DNA from: Symsagittifera roscoffensis
Lineage: Eukaryota > Xenacoelomorpha > Acoela > Convolutidae
Assembly (NCBI RefSeq): GCF_963678635.1
Contig: NC_087069.1
Span: 34,245,090-34,309,089, forward strand
DNA: 64,000 nucleotides
Reading direction: 5' to 3'
Notes under the pieces: model-generated
The model's input: the letters and a program-made list of their open reading frames with translations, nothing else
What the model was told of the DNA's origin: nothing
Databases searched by the model: none
Program-made: the position numbers and the translations under genes
In this document: one piece after another, positions 1 to 11,810 of the stretch
Layout: each line of letters starts with the position of its first letter
Numbering within the stretch: the first letter of the stretch is position 1

Positions 1-2500
1 TTTTAGAAGATATTTTGGGATGTACGAGTTTTCGTCGTTAGTTGAAAGGTGATGTGTTGGATGTTGTATGTTGATTAATTTCTCTGTATTCAAGTTGAAA
101 CCTTGTCTTATAATATGGTCTGCTATATTTACAAGCGAGTTCTGTTTCTGGGTTAATTTGGAAATGTGTTAGCTTGTTTTCGATTGTATGAATATTTCTA
201 AATTGATAATTGTTTTGTCTGATTTTATCAGGAATTACTTCTTCATAGGGGATTGGTGAAATTATATCATTCTAGCGTGTATTTTTGCTACTTGAAATGT
301 GGTACATAAGTCTTCGGGGAACCAAACAAAAGTTGCTTGTGCTTGTGTAGTGGGATCGCAATATCCTCGGCCAATTTTGCAAGGGAGTCGGATTTCTTGA
401 TAAACTATTGTGTCATCTTTTAAATCTCGTGTTAATTGTACTTTTTCAAGTTGTATTTTCTAATCAAAAAACATCATTTCTCGGAATCTTTTGTTTTTAG
501 TGTCTGCTTTACAATTTGAGGGCTTGTTTATTCCGATGTGTGGTATCCAATTTCTATCATGGAGATTATAAGTTAATCTTCCATGTGCGCCGTGAAATGG
601 GTATTTGTCGTCTAATTTTATATGGCCTTGGTATCTTCAGCTTGATGTGCAGAGTCTGAGAACACTTGAAAGTTTACCAATTTTCTGTTTGTGCCTTTGT
701 TTGTTATAAGTTTTAATCGCCTAAGTTCGTTTTTACAAATGTCAGGGCTGAGATGTAAAGGTCTTTTGATGTTAATTTGAAAGAAAGATTCATGATCTAG
801 TCTATTTTTTTCCATTTGAGACTTGAATACAGTGTACTTTTTTCTGGAAAAATGTTGCTGTGAATTTACGTCCGGTTAATGTTGTAGCTCGGGCTTTTGA
901 GTAAAGTTCAGCTATTATGCTTGTGGTCCGGATTTGCATTGAGTTACTTGGTTTATTGCATATTTTTGTAGTGTTTTTTGTTCATTTTCTTCACAGTCAT
1001 AGTGTGTGACTATTAAATCTTGAGGTCCTCTTCAGGGGAAGGGTTGTTATGATTTTGTGGTTCTGAAAAAACAAAAGGCAGTAGGTTTGAAAAAATAGTA
1101 TCTTCAAAAAATACAAGTGTAGGATAGTCCTGAATATGGATTGTAGATTGTTATATATCCAAGTGTTTTTTTTAGATAATTTCTGTAGTGATAAATGGGT
1201 GAGGTAAAGGTTGAGCTGTTATATTTGGAAGAGCTAGGTGTAAGGGATGGTGAATTTTATTATTTAATTTCACTGTGATTTCAAATTTGAGTGTTAAATT
1301 ATCCTGTGTAAGTATTTGTATGTTATGTTCTTGCTTATCTTTGTGAATATTGTGTCGATAATGTAATCTGTTTAGTGCCCAGTTGTGTAGTCTATTATTA
1401 TCGTGGTTTGCCCAAATAATGGGGGGTGCTAGGAATGTACTCCAATCTAGTCGTAGGGGTATGTTATTGATTGAATGTTCTCGATATCTAGCGTCGAGAT
1501 TTTTAAGAAAGGTTGAGGAAATGGCGTTGCTGAGGTTTGACTTAATGAAGGGGTTGAGTGAAGTGCAAGTGTTTCATGTAGTGACAAAGATGTGTCAGAT
1601 GAAGTTTCTAAGGGATCATTCACTAAAGTTGATTCACATTGAGTGAAGGCTTGTGTCATCCAATATGTGAGATGTTGTGTGATAGCTGGTGGATTAAGAG
1701 GTTTTTCACAAATTAGTTCGGGGTTGAACTTAGGTAATCCGATGGTATGTTTGAGGTATTTTGTTGTGATGTGGATGGGGGGGGGGTACTTTGGATTGTG
1801 CTATTCAAAAGGTCTAGAGGATTTGCTATTGGTGACTGAGGTATGTTGAATTGAACTGTGGGGGTTTGAAAATTTCTAGTTTGTCTTGGATGTATAATTT
1901 GTCTATTTATTTCGGGCGTATTTTGATTTTGGCTGAGATGTCTTGCTCTGCTAAGGTCTTGATGGAGAGGGGTTATATATTATATACTGGTTCGTATTGT
2001 AGTTTGCTTAGAGGTGCTTGGCGAACTACTGGTTCTAGAGGTTCTGACAATCTTGTATATGGGTTGTCTTGAAAAGAAATGCGTGTTGATTATTGGTGAT
2101 TCTTTGTTTGACTATTTGTTGGTGTTGTTTGAGGTTCTTGGGATTTTGTTGTTGGGGACTGGTGTGTGGGGTGTTGATTAGCAATTTTGAAAAATTTTGA
2201 AAAAATTATTTATTCATGATTAAACTTTATGTTGTTTGTAATATTCTTCGATGAAAAGAATTAAAAGTATCGTTGCTTGCGTTAAAATTATTATGGCCTT
2301 TTTTATGCATTTGCATATTGTCATAAGTAGGGATGTTAGGAATGTGAGAAATATTACAAAGAGAAGAAAAACTTCTTTTTTTTTGCATAGGTGTCGTAAC
2401 ATTTAAATAGTTAGTGAAATATCGTACCTGAGGAGGTGATTTTTTTTGCAAAACTAATGTAGGTTTTATCTACGGAATGAAAAATGTTGAAAAAATTGCA
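1..2500 (-). pseudogene. Gypsy-1: degenerate third ORF (possible env-like) downstream of integrase
   Basis: This is the 3' part of a minus-strand Gypsy-type element that runs off the left edge. Open pieces remain at 618-815 (65 codons, MEKNRLDHESFFQIN...) and 1447-1659 (Ser/Thr-rich). Around 310-395 the minus strand reads CKIGRGYCDPTTQAQ followed by ATFVWFPE. This looks like a cysteine-bearing extracellular or glycoprotein-like segment. Its place after integrase suits a third ORF, which in some Gypsy lineages is env-like. I see no certain signal peptide, cleavage site or membrane anchor, and stops and frameshifts are frequent. No LTR or polypurine tract for this element was found in the window. 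Confidence 0.35.
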
Positions 2501-3440
2501 AAAAAATTACAGGAGAAGGTTTAAGTTTTCTAGGGTGTCAGCGGTAAAGATTATACAATGTTCGAAAAAAATTGAAATTTTAGAAAAAAAGGTTTGAAAG
2601 AATTTGTTGAAAACTGTTGATTGTTTGAAAAAGAAGCATTGAAGAAATGATTTGTTCTCAAAATATTTTTTATTTTTGGAGACTAAAGTCGAGTGTGGTC
2701 GGATAGTTTACTAATTTTTTGACAAATGGGTTGGATTTAAGCAGTTTTTGGTGAGGGGAAGTTTGGAGGGATAATAAAGAGCTTCCTTGTTTTGTTTTTA
2801 TTTATTGGATGATCGGGGGTAATCAAGAGTTTTTCGTAATTTAGGCTAAATGATCATGTCTATTATGTTCTTTAGGCTAATTTAATATTTTTTATTGAGG
2901 GCGTTTTGAGATCTAAGTTGGGACAATATTGTTGCTCTTAGTTCTAGTTGATAGGAGAGAGTTGTAATATTGAGATTTCGATTATTTCGGTTGTGAAGTA
3001 TGAGCGGAGTGCTGATTTTTGACCTGGAGGTCTTATAGTTATAGTTAGAGACACGCTTGAAGGTTATAATTTATCGGCTAAAAAGTCGTGTCAAAAATGA
3101 GGTGATGATTCGGAAAGGTTCTGATTGGATGAAATTGAACTAATTTGTTCACGTGCTTTCAGCATGAAATTTGAGAAAGTGGAGGAAAGGACTTTAAAAG
3201 AAATTATGAGAGATACAAATGATAATTAATTTGGAAGCCTTTTCTGAAATTCAACTTTCTTTAATCTTTTAGATTGTGGGATAAATTTTTGTAGTCCTTT
3301 CATGGCTGATTTCGAAATTGTGAATATTGTCTATTTTAAAATTAGTTTTTTGATATTGCGGTAGAATTTTTTCTTCTAATTTTCATTTTTTCTGTCTTCT
3401 TGAGATATCTAAGTTTTGAGATGTTTGTTGCGTAGTTTCT
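2500..3440. other. AT-rich stretch inside Gypsy-1, no readable gene
   Basis: This lies between the integrase and third-ORF remnants of Gypsy-1. All frames are closed by frequent stops, and no motif, repeat or splice-bounded frame was recognised. It is probably a decayed spacer or coding region of the element. Confidence 0.3.
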
Positions 3441-4560
3441 TTTATTTTTTTCTAATGGTTTTTGATTATAGCTCGTATTAGTTTAATGACTTTGATTGTT
3501 ATCAGAGTGATCTTGATATACATTAAGTCTTGTAAAAGAGTATAATTGTGTGAGCTCGCGAAGAGCGTATTCTTTTGGGTAGTATGATAAGAGATTGTTT
3601 CTGTGTTGAACAGTTTCTTTTTTATTTGAATCAATCAGTTTGTATGTGACATCAGTTGGTTTATCTATAATTTGAAATGGTCCTTTTCGGAGTGGTTAAA
3701 GTTTTTCAGAAATTCCCTTTTGTGTTGTAAAATTTGGAAATAAAACATTTGTCGCGATTGTTTTGTTTTTTAGCTGGTGTGAATCGAGAATTTAATTGAG
3801 ACTTAATATTTTGTCTTTGTAATAATTTTTTTGCAAGTTTTTGATGAATTTCACTATGTTTTTTTATTTCTGTTTAAATTCCATTTGTTGTGTGTACCAG
3901 ATGCTAGTTTTAAAAATTGTGGATGATGAAAGTGATCTTCATCGTGTGTATATTGATTCTTCTGTGGGTTGGCAAAAACCTTGTGTGTTTTTTGAAGAGT
4001 TTGCTGTGAACATAATTGGTTTTCGTGGTTTTAGTTCTATAGTTGTTGTTTTTTTTTTGTGAATTATAAGATAAGGGAAATAGTTTCCCATCCGTAGACC
4101 GTTCAGTATACCGTGTATCATTTCCGTATATGATAAATCTGAGGTACTCTTGTAATGAACGGTTCATTTTTTCGACTAGTCTTTAGAAGTAAGTGGTTTG
4201 AACAAGGATTTCGGGTGAACGAATTTTTGCTATCCAGTGTTGATAATATGTTTTATATGTATAATAAGCATTACAATGAGGTACTGGGTTAAGTGCTAAG
4301 TAGTGTGTAAATGCGTCGACTATAACCAGTATACATGAGTTTCCTTCTGAGGAGGGTGTATCGATCCTTTTGTATCTGTGATTAATGTATAGACTTTGAC
4401 CTTTTACGTCCTGTTTTTCTGCAGTTCGTTTTTGATTTGGGCATGGTTTATTTAATTGGCACCTAATGCAATCGTTGCATAATGCTTTAATTCAAATTGG
4501 TGCATTCGGGAAATAAAATTAGAAAAAAAACTGAGTATGTTTTTTTTCCGATCCTGAAAG
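3440..4560 (-). pseudogene. Gypsy-1: integrase remnant
   Basis: Reading leftward from about 4490, the frame gives ALCNDCIRCQLNKPCPNQ, the C-x2-C end of the H2C2 zinc-binding domain. Next comes RIDTPSSEGNSCILVIVDAF, holding the first catalytic Asp of the DDE core. The frame continues to SPEILVQTTYF and then jumps to RLVEKMNRSLQEYLR, which holds the Glu of the DDE triad. The block that should contain the second Asp (a DNG-type motif) is missing between about 4180 and 4215, so this copy cannot be catalytic. The C-terminal region continues through 3910-4167 and 3452-3634 in shifted frames. Confidence 0.75.
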
Positions 4561-5059
4561 TCCTTAGTGTGTAATGAATGTGAAGTATGAAAAGCTAAAA
4601 GTATCATACTTAAAAGCAGGCAAGGTACTTTGAGATTATTTTTTGGTACCTAAATTTTCTGTATTTTCAATTTTTGACGTGTTATTAAACTTTCAGAAAT
4701 ATCTAAGATGTGTTCAATTTCCTAAAATTGGAATATCGGCTTTAATTGGTTTGGTCTTATACTTGTGACTAGATTTTAATTGTCTGCTGACTGGGTCAAG
4801 GTTTTGATGTGTCTATAATAACTCTAGTGTGATTTTTTCTGTGTTTGGTAGAAAAATATTTTCAATCTCTCTTTTTGATAGAGGTATTGTATCTAGAGGA
4901 TCATGGAGGTTAAGGACTTGGTTTATTGGGTACTTTGAATTTTTGTTTGGTGGTCTTGATAGATTCATATTATCAGTTAGGTTATTTTTCTATTAAAGGG
5001 AATAGGTCTGTCCTGTACAATTTTTGTCTGATTGGTTTTTGTTGTATATTGTTTTTAAT

Positions 5060-5830
5060 CCATTATGAATATGGCGTTAGTGTAATTGTAGATTTACCTA
5101 GTAGGCCTACTTCGTGGTGATTTTTTTGACAGCCTAAATATAGTGGAAAAATTTGCAAGTTATTGATTTTTGATTGTTCATTGTCAGTTTTTACTGCATA
5201 TTTGCATTCTAATAAAGGTGAAGTTTCGTCTTGTGCAAGGAAAAACTTAATTTTTTGTGGTAATTCTACTGTTGTTTTTCTTGTTAACAATTCAGGTAGT
5301 GTATTTCTACTGAGAGTATCGGGTAGTGCACGTTTTTTTCCTGCTGTTTAATTTATATGTAATTTGAGAATTTCATTAAAATTAATTCAGATCTATAAAC
5401 TATATGGTTTGGATTTGATTTCTGTGTAAAAAGAAAAACTATGGGTTTATGGTCTGTGAATAAAACTGTTGGATGTTTTGATCCAAGTATTGAAAATTTA
5501 TATTCTGTGAGAGTATATATTATGGCTGTGCATTCTCTCATAAATGTAGAGAGTTTTAGTTTAACTTGTGTAAGTAGTCTTAAGTTTGCTGAAATGAGGT
5601 TCAATTTATTTGTTCGGTTGTGAGACTGTAATAATACTGCGCCGGCGCCAAAGTTAAAAACGTCGCACATAGCATAAAATGAGTGATCTGGATCTGGGAT
5701 TGTGTTTGGAATTTGTTTAGCGAGAAGAGTTTTTATTTCTTCACATCGTGTTTGATGTTCTGATGTCCAATCAAAATTGTTTTGTTGTCTAAGAATGTTA
5801 TAGACTGGTCTCAAGTTTAACTGCATTTGA
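5060..5830 (-). pseudogene. Gypsy-1: RNase H domain and connection to integrase
   Basis: The longest frame of this element (5353-5826, 157 codons) starts in the RT thumb/connection (LRPVYNILRQQNNFDWTSE). It then shows the RNase H signature FYAMCDVFNFGAGAVLLQ, a REC helix (MRECTAIIYTLTEYKF) and VLFTDHKPIVFLF with the later Asp. This is typical of Ty3/Gypsy elements that keep RNase H directly after RT. A further frame (5063-5290: RKTTVELPQKIKFFLAQDE) continues toward integrase. In-frame breaks between the pieces show the copy is dead. Confidence 0.8.
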
Positions 5831-6690
5831 TATACATTTTTAATTCAGTAGCTTAGCATTCCATGAAATTCTTGTATTTTCTTTTTATTGGAAGGAGGTT
5901 GGAGTTTTTGAATTGCGTCTATGCGGGACTTTAATGGGGTTTTTGTGTTTCTTCCTATAATGTGTCCAAGGAATTTTACACGGGTTAGAAAAAATATGAT
6001 TTATCCGGGGCTGCTTTCATATTTTGTTTTAGCCTTATTTGATGATATTTTTCTATGAAAAAATGAAAATTTCGTCTTTTGTTTGTGATTGCATAAAAAC
6101 ATCGTCTAAATACGTTTTTGCATTTTTGTTAAGTATGAGTGGCCAAAAAATTTTACTCATAAATGCTGAGAATGCTGCTGGTCCTATGGAGATTCCATAG
6201 AATATTCTATAGAATTCCTATTGTTGATTTCAAATAACGAATTGCGTTAATCGTCGTGAACGTTCATCTAAGGGCATTTGGTTATATGCGCTGTTCATAT
6301 CTGCTGTTTTGAAATATTTATCGTTTATTTTTGTGAGAATTACTTGAATTTGTTCTATAGGCCAATTACATTCAGATTCATCATTGAGTGAATTGAGATA
6401 TTTTGCAACTAGAATTTTTTTCAATGATTCTCCTTTTGCGAAAAATAAAACGGGATTTAAAAATATGTTGCCTTATGGCTGTTCTTCTTTATTTACTGGG
6501 GAAAAGATTTCATATTGTTCTAGTATGTCCAGTAATCCGTTAACTTCATCTTGTAAGTGGATTGGAACTTTACTTGCTCATTGTTTTTTGAAAACTACAT
6601 CAGGTTCTTGAGGTAAATGTAGTGGTGAATTTACTTTTTCATCACCAAATTTAGATGTTGCGTAAATCGGCTAAATGTTCAAATTCTTTT
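5830..6690 (-). pseudogene. Gypsy-1: reverse transcriptase remnant
   Basis: The frame 6230-6424 reads NWPIEQIQVILTKINDKYF and then TADMNSAYNQMPLDERSR, RT motif A with the first catalytic Asp. The motif C box TYLDDVF is at 6101-6112 (minus) in another frame, so at least one frameshift separates A from C. Both catalytic boxes are intact by sequence. Further upstream (6430-6660) only fragments of the fingers can be read. The overall order Gag-PR-RT-RNaseH-IN is that of Ty3/Gypsy elements. Confidence 0.8.
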
Positions 6691-7640
6691 TGTGTTATTT
6701 AAGAGTGTTGAAAATTGAACATTGAAAAAAATTTTTGCTGTTCTGTTGTGTATTTTAATCTTTGAAATTTTGGTTTAAAGTAAGCTGTTTTCGTAAAAAT
6801 GTTTGTGTTGTGTTTTTCCTTGCTTTTTATATTATTCATTGAAAATTCATCGTTAGGAATTCTTGATTGGCATATATCTAGTAATTGTAAAATATTTTTT
6901 ACTCTGTATGCTACTTCTATTGAGGGAGAAGTTGTTGCATTAGTTTCACCTAGGAGTCCAACAGATAAGGTTATTTTGCATGGAGAGTTGTTATTTACGT
7001 GTAAAAAAATTATATCTGACTTTGAATTTTTCATGTATTTGATAGATGAGATTGTTACTCTGAAAAATTTATGAATTGGATTAATTTCAAGGTAAGACAT
7101 ATAGAGACGTTGTTTATTTTCTTCTTTATCGTATTGATGAACTTGTTTGATCGTAAAGTTGTATACATAACCTGCTAGTGGTTTCAGGTTTTTCCGTTCT
7201 TGGTTGTATATAGGGTAGAATTTGGAGAAAAATGATGGTTGTTTTTTTATTCTTTGAATAATATTAGAGATGTGTTGTTCATTCTTGTGCATTTGTCTTT
7301 TATATGGATTCTGCTGTTTAAACTACTTATAGTTGCGATATATTTAGTAATGAATGGGATTCCTATGATATTGTGCTCTATGTCTGTGACAAGGAAGGTT
7401 TGCTTAAATGGTTTACTTAAGAGTTTATTTTGTCCCATTGATCGTGTGGGAACAAGAAAGAGTTGAACTTTTCCCTAGTTTGTTAAGCTTGATTTTTGTG
7501 CTGTTTCTAGTCTGCTTAATGTTTTGAAATGTAGTATTTTTGGGTGTACGATTTTGATTTCATTCCATGTGGGATTCTTGATTATGTTTGATTCCGCTTC
7601 GGAATCTATTAGAAAAATAATTTTGATGTCTGGTGTTTAA
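6690..7640 (-). pseudogene. Gypsy-1: protease and PR-RT linker
   Basis: The 197-codon frame at 6699-7292 is the linker between protease and RT (PLAGYVYNFTIKQVHQYD, then SIEVAYRVKNILQLLDICQS, ending MFNFQHS). The frame at 7247-7438 (FLVTDIEHNIIGIPFITKY) has the flap/G-I-P-F pattern of retroviral-type aspartic proteases. Around 7580-7615 the minus strand reads FLIDSEAESN, where the active-site D-S/T-G triad would be expected. Here the glycine position is glutamate, so activity is doubtful unless this is normal for the lineage. Assigned by order and motifs; frames are shifted between pieces. Confidence 0.6.
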
Positions 7641-7899
7641 AAAATCTTTGTTTTTAAGACTTTCTAAGAGAAGCGGGATCGTCCAAATTTTTTCTTTCGG
7701 TAACTGCGTTTTATTTGATATATTTTGATTGATGTGATTTGTCCTTAAACTTTCTGTAAGTTTTTCTTCTATAATTTTGTGAGTTATAATTTCTTCTGTG
7801 TTAGCTAGCTTTTTTTGTTTTTAATCATTGGTCTGTCGAAGTAGTTTAGGAGGAAAAAATCATGATTTCGATAGTAATTCGGTTCTGTCGGCATTTCGT

Positions 7900-9080
7900 A
7901 TATAATTGGTCTGTAATCATTTTTTTTTGAATCATGCTAATTGAAATTGTGTTTTCTGTTTCGCTTTCACTGTCTGTGGATTCGCATTTTTTGTGATTTA
8001 ATTGCAATTCTGTGCTTTCGGTAATATCAATACCGGGGGGGGGGATTCTGGTTGAGTTACATCAGTTGTTTGTGATTGATCAATTTTTCCTTGATCTTTA
8101 GGAGTACTACTCCTATAGTGTTGTTTTGAGTTTTGATAACGTGTGTTATTCCTGTGTGGTGATTGGGAATAATTTCTCTGTCTATTTTGATTATTTGAAT
8201 TTCTCTGTGTGAGATGTTACGTGATCTTTTATGATAATTATTATAATTTGATCTTTGATAGTTTGATCTATTGTTTGAATACTCTCGTGAATTATTAATT
8301 TGATATTGATTGTTTCTATCTTTTGAATAATTTCTGTTTCTATTGTTGGAGTAATTTCTATCACTGTCATATGAGGAGTTTCTCGATCGATCGTTGGAAT
8401 ATTATCTATATCGAGAATTTGATTGGAAAATGGATTTATCAAAGTTCGAATAGTCTGTTCTGTTTGAGTTTGATCTTGAATAGTTATTTCGATACTGATT
8501 ATTTCGATTGTTTGATCGACTGTATATATTTTGTGAGAAATTTCGTGAGTTTCTTTGATTTGGAGATCGTCCTCGTTAGTTAGATTAGATCTGTAAGGTG
8601 ATTGTTGTCTAGAGTGATTATAGTTATTTGGAAGTGGTTTTCCTGAACTATTATTACTACGGATGGTTTTTGTGGGGTAAATTTTGATATTTTTTCTTGT
8701 ATTGAAAAAAAAGATTTATTCAGTTTTCTATGTTTTTGTGGTTTATTCTGATTATCTTTTTTTTGTCTACATTCGGCAATGCTGTGTCCATATCTTCGGC
8801 AATAATTGAACCTTTTTTTGAAGGATAGTTAAATTTTAAAGTTTGGATTTTTTTCGTAGATGTTTAAGATTTGAGTGATTTTTTCAGATAAATCTGTATC
8901 GGAGTCATGAATAGGACTTATTTGCGAAGTAGTGGTTTGGATGTTGTTTACGTATTGTAACTTTAAATTTTCTGTTTCCTCCAATTTCATTGTGATTTCT
9001 GCTTGTTCTTGTTTATCTACTAGTTTTCTAAGGTCTAAATGAGGTTATTGGATTGAGAAAAGATGTGATGCTCTCTTTTT
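7900..9080 (-). pseudogene. Gypsy-1: C-terminal Gag / nucleocapsid with R/S/N/Y-rich tail
   Basis: At 8767-8811 (minus) the frame reads FNYCRRYGHSIAEC, a CCHC zinc knuckle (C-x2-C-x3-GH-x4-C) in which the first Cys is Phe. Downstream a long low-complexity frame follows (for example SNDRSRNSSYDSDRNYSNN at about 8340-8400), rich in Arg, Ser, Asn and Tyr, as expected for an RNA-binding nucleocapsid tail. Another reading frame over 8191-8442 is only a shadow of this repeat. Gag upstream of about 9080 is missing and no 5' LTR follows, so the element is truncated at its 5' end. Confidence 0.6.
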
Positions 9081-9368
9081 TAGACCAAGAAGTTGCACGA
9101 GTCTAGCCGGCTGAAAATAAGATAGCGTGACGAACAGACGGCGTACTTTATCTGAAATTACTCTATGAGAAAGCTTCCTCTGAAATCAAATATTCACTTT
9201 TAAAATTTTGGAACATCTTGTAATAATTTGCCAAATGGAGATGAACGTTATTTGAAAGATAATAGCTCTGAGATCACTAAAGTGACGGAAAGGAGCTATG
9301 ACACATGGTATTTTCTCGCCCGATTTGGAGTACCCCACAGAAAACTCGTAGAAGGGCTAAAAGGGTTC

Positions 9369-9581
9369 TATAATAAGACCTTAGTAGTCCGAATTTCCAT
9401 TCCAAAAAACTAAAAGTTGATTGTGTCTCGGATCAATTGACCCGAGTTTTGGTTTTCTAGACAAATTTCTAGACTAACGTTGTCTGTAAAAACCAAAAAA
9501 ATCGGGTCAATTGTATCGTGACACAGTCAACTTTTATTTTTTTCGAATGGAAGTTCGGACTACAAGGGTCTTATTATAATA
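9369..9581. mobile_element. Foldback MITE, ~97 bp arms
   Basis: The left arm (about 9369-9463) and right arm (about 9485-9581) are near-perfect reverse complements: both contain ataataagac, tagtccgaa, ttccattc, aaaagttga and caattgacccga in mirrored order. A loop of about 20 bp separates them. It has no coding capacity. This is the structure of a hairpin/foldback non-autonomous DNA element. The target-site duplication is not obvious. Confidence 0.75.
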
Positions 9582-10278
9582 CTAAAATATATATTTACAC
9601 ACACATAGAAAGTTTTTGATAAAGCTTGAATTACGGCAGAGAGAATGTTCACAGATTTTGCTCGAAAAACGAAAAACACGCAAGGTTACTGAATTTTTGT
9701 TCCGACTTTTTAAGAAAGCGGAATATTCATGCTAGGTGTGGTTTTTTTATTAGGTCAATTTTCGCCGATCGAAATAATAGTTTTCAACAAAAGTTTTAAT
9801 ACCCCATTGAAGATATCGGCTTCTTGAGCTCAAATTTGAAAAGATATTTAACCTCCGATTATTTTTTGTAAAGTTCTTTGGTTTTGAAAATTGCCAAAAT
9901 GTTCATGTTCCAGACTAAATTATGCGCGTTTTGAAGAGTTTATTTATAATGCTGAGAGCGTAACGTGAATTATTTATGCGCCGCGAGTTATCCCGCAAAA
10001 CAAAATTGTTCCAAACTGAATTGAGGCTAGGTAATTGGTCGTATTTTTTTTGTACGACTCAAACTTTCACGCTTTGATATTGGCCAAAATTTAATTAGTT
10101 TTCAATAATTTTTTTCCACAAAAACTATTTGAGATGAATTAAGGCCTTTGCCATGATAAACGAGCAGTCTTGTTCAGTTTCACAGTCATTTAAAACTAAG
10201 CGCACACGAAGTTAGACTGGAAAACTCCAGCTGAAATGCGAGAAGCTAAACTTTGAAACCGACCACAGTGTCTTCCAC
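9582..10278 (-). repeat. Dispersed repeat family R1, inverted copy
   Basis: About 9640-10190 is a diverged minus-orientation copy of the repeat seen at 38.5, 39.45 and 62.7-63.7 kb. On the reverse complement it contains caagactgctcgt, a tcaattcagtttgg..caattttg block, gcgggataa and gcgcataaataa, all matching 63400-63500. No ORF. Nature unknown (possibly a non-autonomous DNA element or a tail of a larger transposon). Confidence 0.55.
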
Positions 10279-10454
10279 CATTACGAGGGCCAATTTTCCT
10301 TTATGTACCTGGACTTCCCACACAAATCACTAAACATGTTCAAATTTTGTCGGAACGATCAAAGAGATTGAAAGAACAAAAGAAGAAGAAAGAGAGCGTC
10401 CTTGTTGCGGAATTTGCTTACAAATCATAAAATACACAACTTGGCCCCGTAATG
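10279..10454 (+). mobile_element. Short TIR element (MITE-2), copy 1
   Basis: 176 bp bounded by cattacgagggccaa (10279-10293) and ttggccccgtaatg (10441-10454), which are inverted repeats of each other. The interior holds a purine-rich stretch (gaaagaacaaaagaagaag) and cgtccttgttgcggaatt. A second copy lies inverted at 13021-13214. Non-coding. Confidence 0.65.
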
Positions 10455-10851
10455 ACAACTATCCACAAACCAAAACATTTAGATGTTTGCTTGCACACGT
10501 CTTTGAAGGTAGTAAATGTAAAAGTCAAGTGTTTCAGATTTTGCAGTAGAAACCAACAGTTAATGATTGTTTCTACTTGAGAAAATTTTGTCCAATGAAA
10601 ACACGAGTCCTTTTTGATAATTAGTCGTGAGGAATAATGCCCTCTTAACTATCCCCATAGAGTACTTTTCTCTAATTTAGTCGTTTCTTTTCGCAAAAAC
10701 TTGCGAAAATTTTCCTAAAAAGCTGAGCAATGTTATTTCTTACAAAGTTCTTGTAATTTTTTGCAACTTTATTGAAAACTTGAGCACCCATTTTTAGCAA
10801 AGTTGCTGAGTTAGGCGCCTCTTTTTGTTTACAATTTTTGAGCTGCGAAAT

Positions 10852-11810
10852 ATACCCGCATCCAGTTTCAAGCGTCAATAATCGATTATATGACGATTTA
10901 AGTACCAGTCTCAATAAAATTGAAAAACAATCGATTTAAATCATTTAATAACCGATTATAATCTCTCTTTTTAGAATCAAATTATAATTAGTTATAATCC
11001 ATTGGAATCGATAATTTTTTCGTTTATCTTTTGATACAATTATAATCCCATTAGTTTTATTCAAATTTCTATTTCATTAGTTTTGCACAAAAATCCATTA
11101 TAATCGATTATAATTGATTATAACCCCTTTTGTTTGACCATTTTTGGCTTCGAAGTTGCATCTAATTTGCTTATATTTTATGCTTTTTGTTGACGTTGGT
11201 TTCTATGAAAAATAAGAAAAAATCTTTTAAACTTTTCCAATTAATTCAAATTTAAAAGTTTTTTTTTCATTTCTTTCCCATTAGAGTTGTTTTGTGATGC
11301 ATATTTTAAGCTTCTTTAAACACCAAAACATCAGCAAATTGATTTAGTTTTGTTTTTGATTCGGAAACTTTGTTTTTCATCTACCGCGAGAACCTTTCCA
11401 CTCATTTGAAAGGATCTCTATGAAAATTTTGTTTCGTGGTAAAACTTTGTGTTCAGATGAACCAAAGTGTTCAAGAGATCCCTCTTTTAGAAATTTTCTT
11501 ATTGACACAAAAACAATAACCCATAAGATATAATTCGAATACAGGAAAATTTCGGCAAAATAAGAGATTATAATCGATTATAATCGATTATAATCGTCTA
11601 TAATTAATTTTAAAGCTTTTTAGTAAGAATTATTATCAATTGTAATCGATTATAAGAGATTATAATCTCTTGGAAAATATCAGGATTATAATCAATTATA
11701 AATCCCTCAAAGACCTATTTTTGGTAATTATAATTGATTATAATTGTCAAAAAATCATCATAATAATCCGTTATAATCGATTCCTTACGCCTAAACTTGG
11801 ATGCGGGTAT
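10852..11810. mobile_element. TIR element with palindromic TTATAATCGA arrays
   Basis: Ends atacccgcatccagtttcaag (10852 on) and its mirror ctaaacttggatgcgggtat (to 11810) are inverted repeats. Inside, next to both ends, short arrays of the self-complementary unit ttataatcga run at 10875-11130 and 11565-11790. The central part (11330-11480) contains a block related, in reverse orientation, to the tandem unit at 35-37 kb (shared ctctatgaaa, accgcg, aaactttgtgttcag on the reverse strand). No transposase frame; non-autonomous. Confidence 0.6.

Noticed and set aside
6799-7074. Plus-strand hydrophobic frame (possible membrane protein)
   Set aside because: Shadow of the Gypsy-1 protease-RT linker on the opposite strand.
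8323-8583. Plus-strand Phe/Tyr/Cys-rich frame
   Set aside because: Antisense of the Asn/Ser/Arg-rich Gag tail.
10672-10914. 80-codon minus frame with several Cys
   Set aside because: It overlaps the conserved TIR of a repeat element; not a gene.
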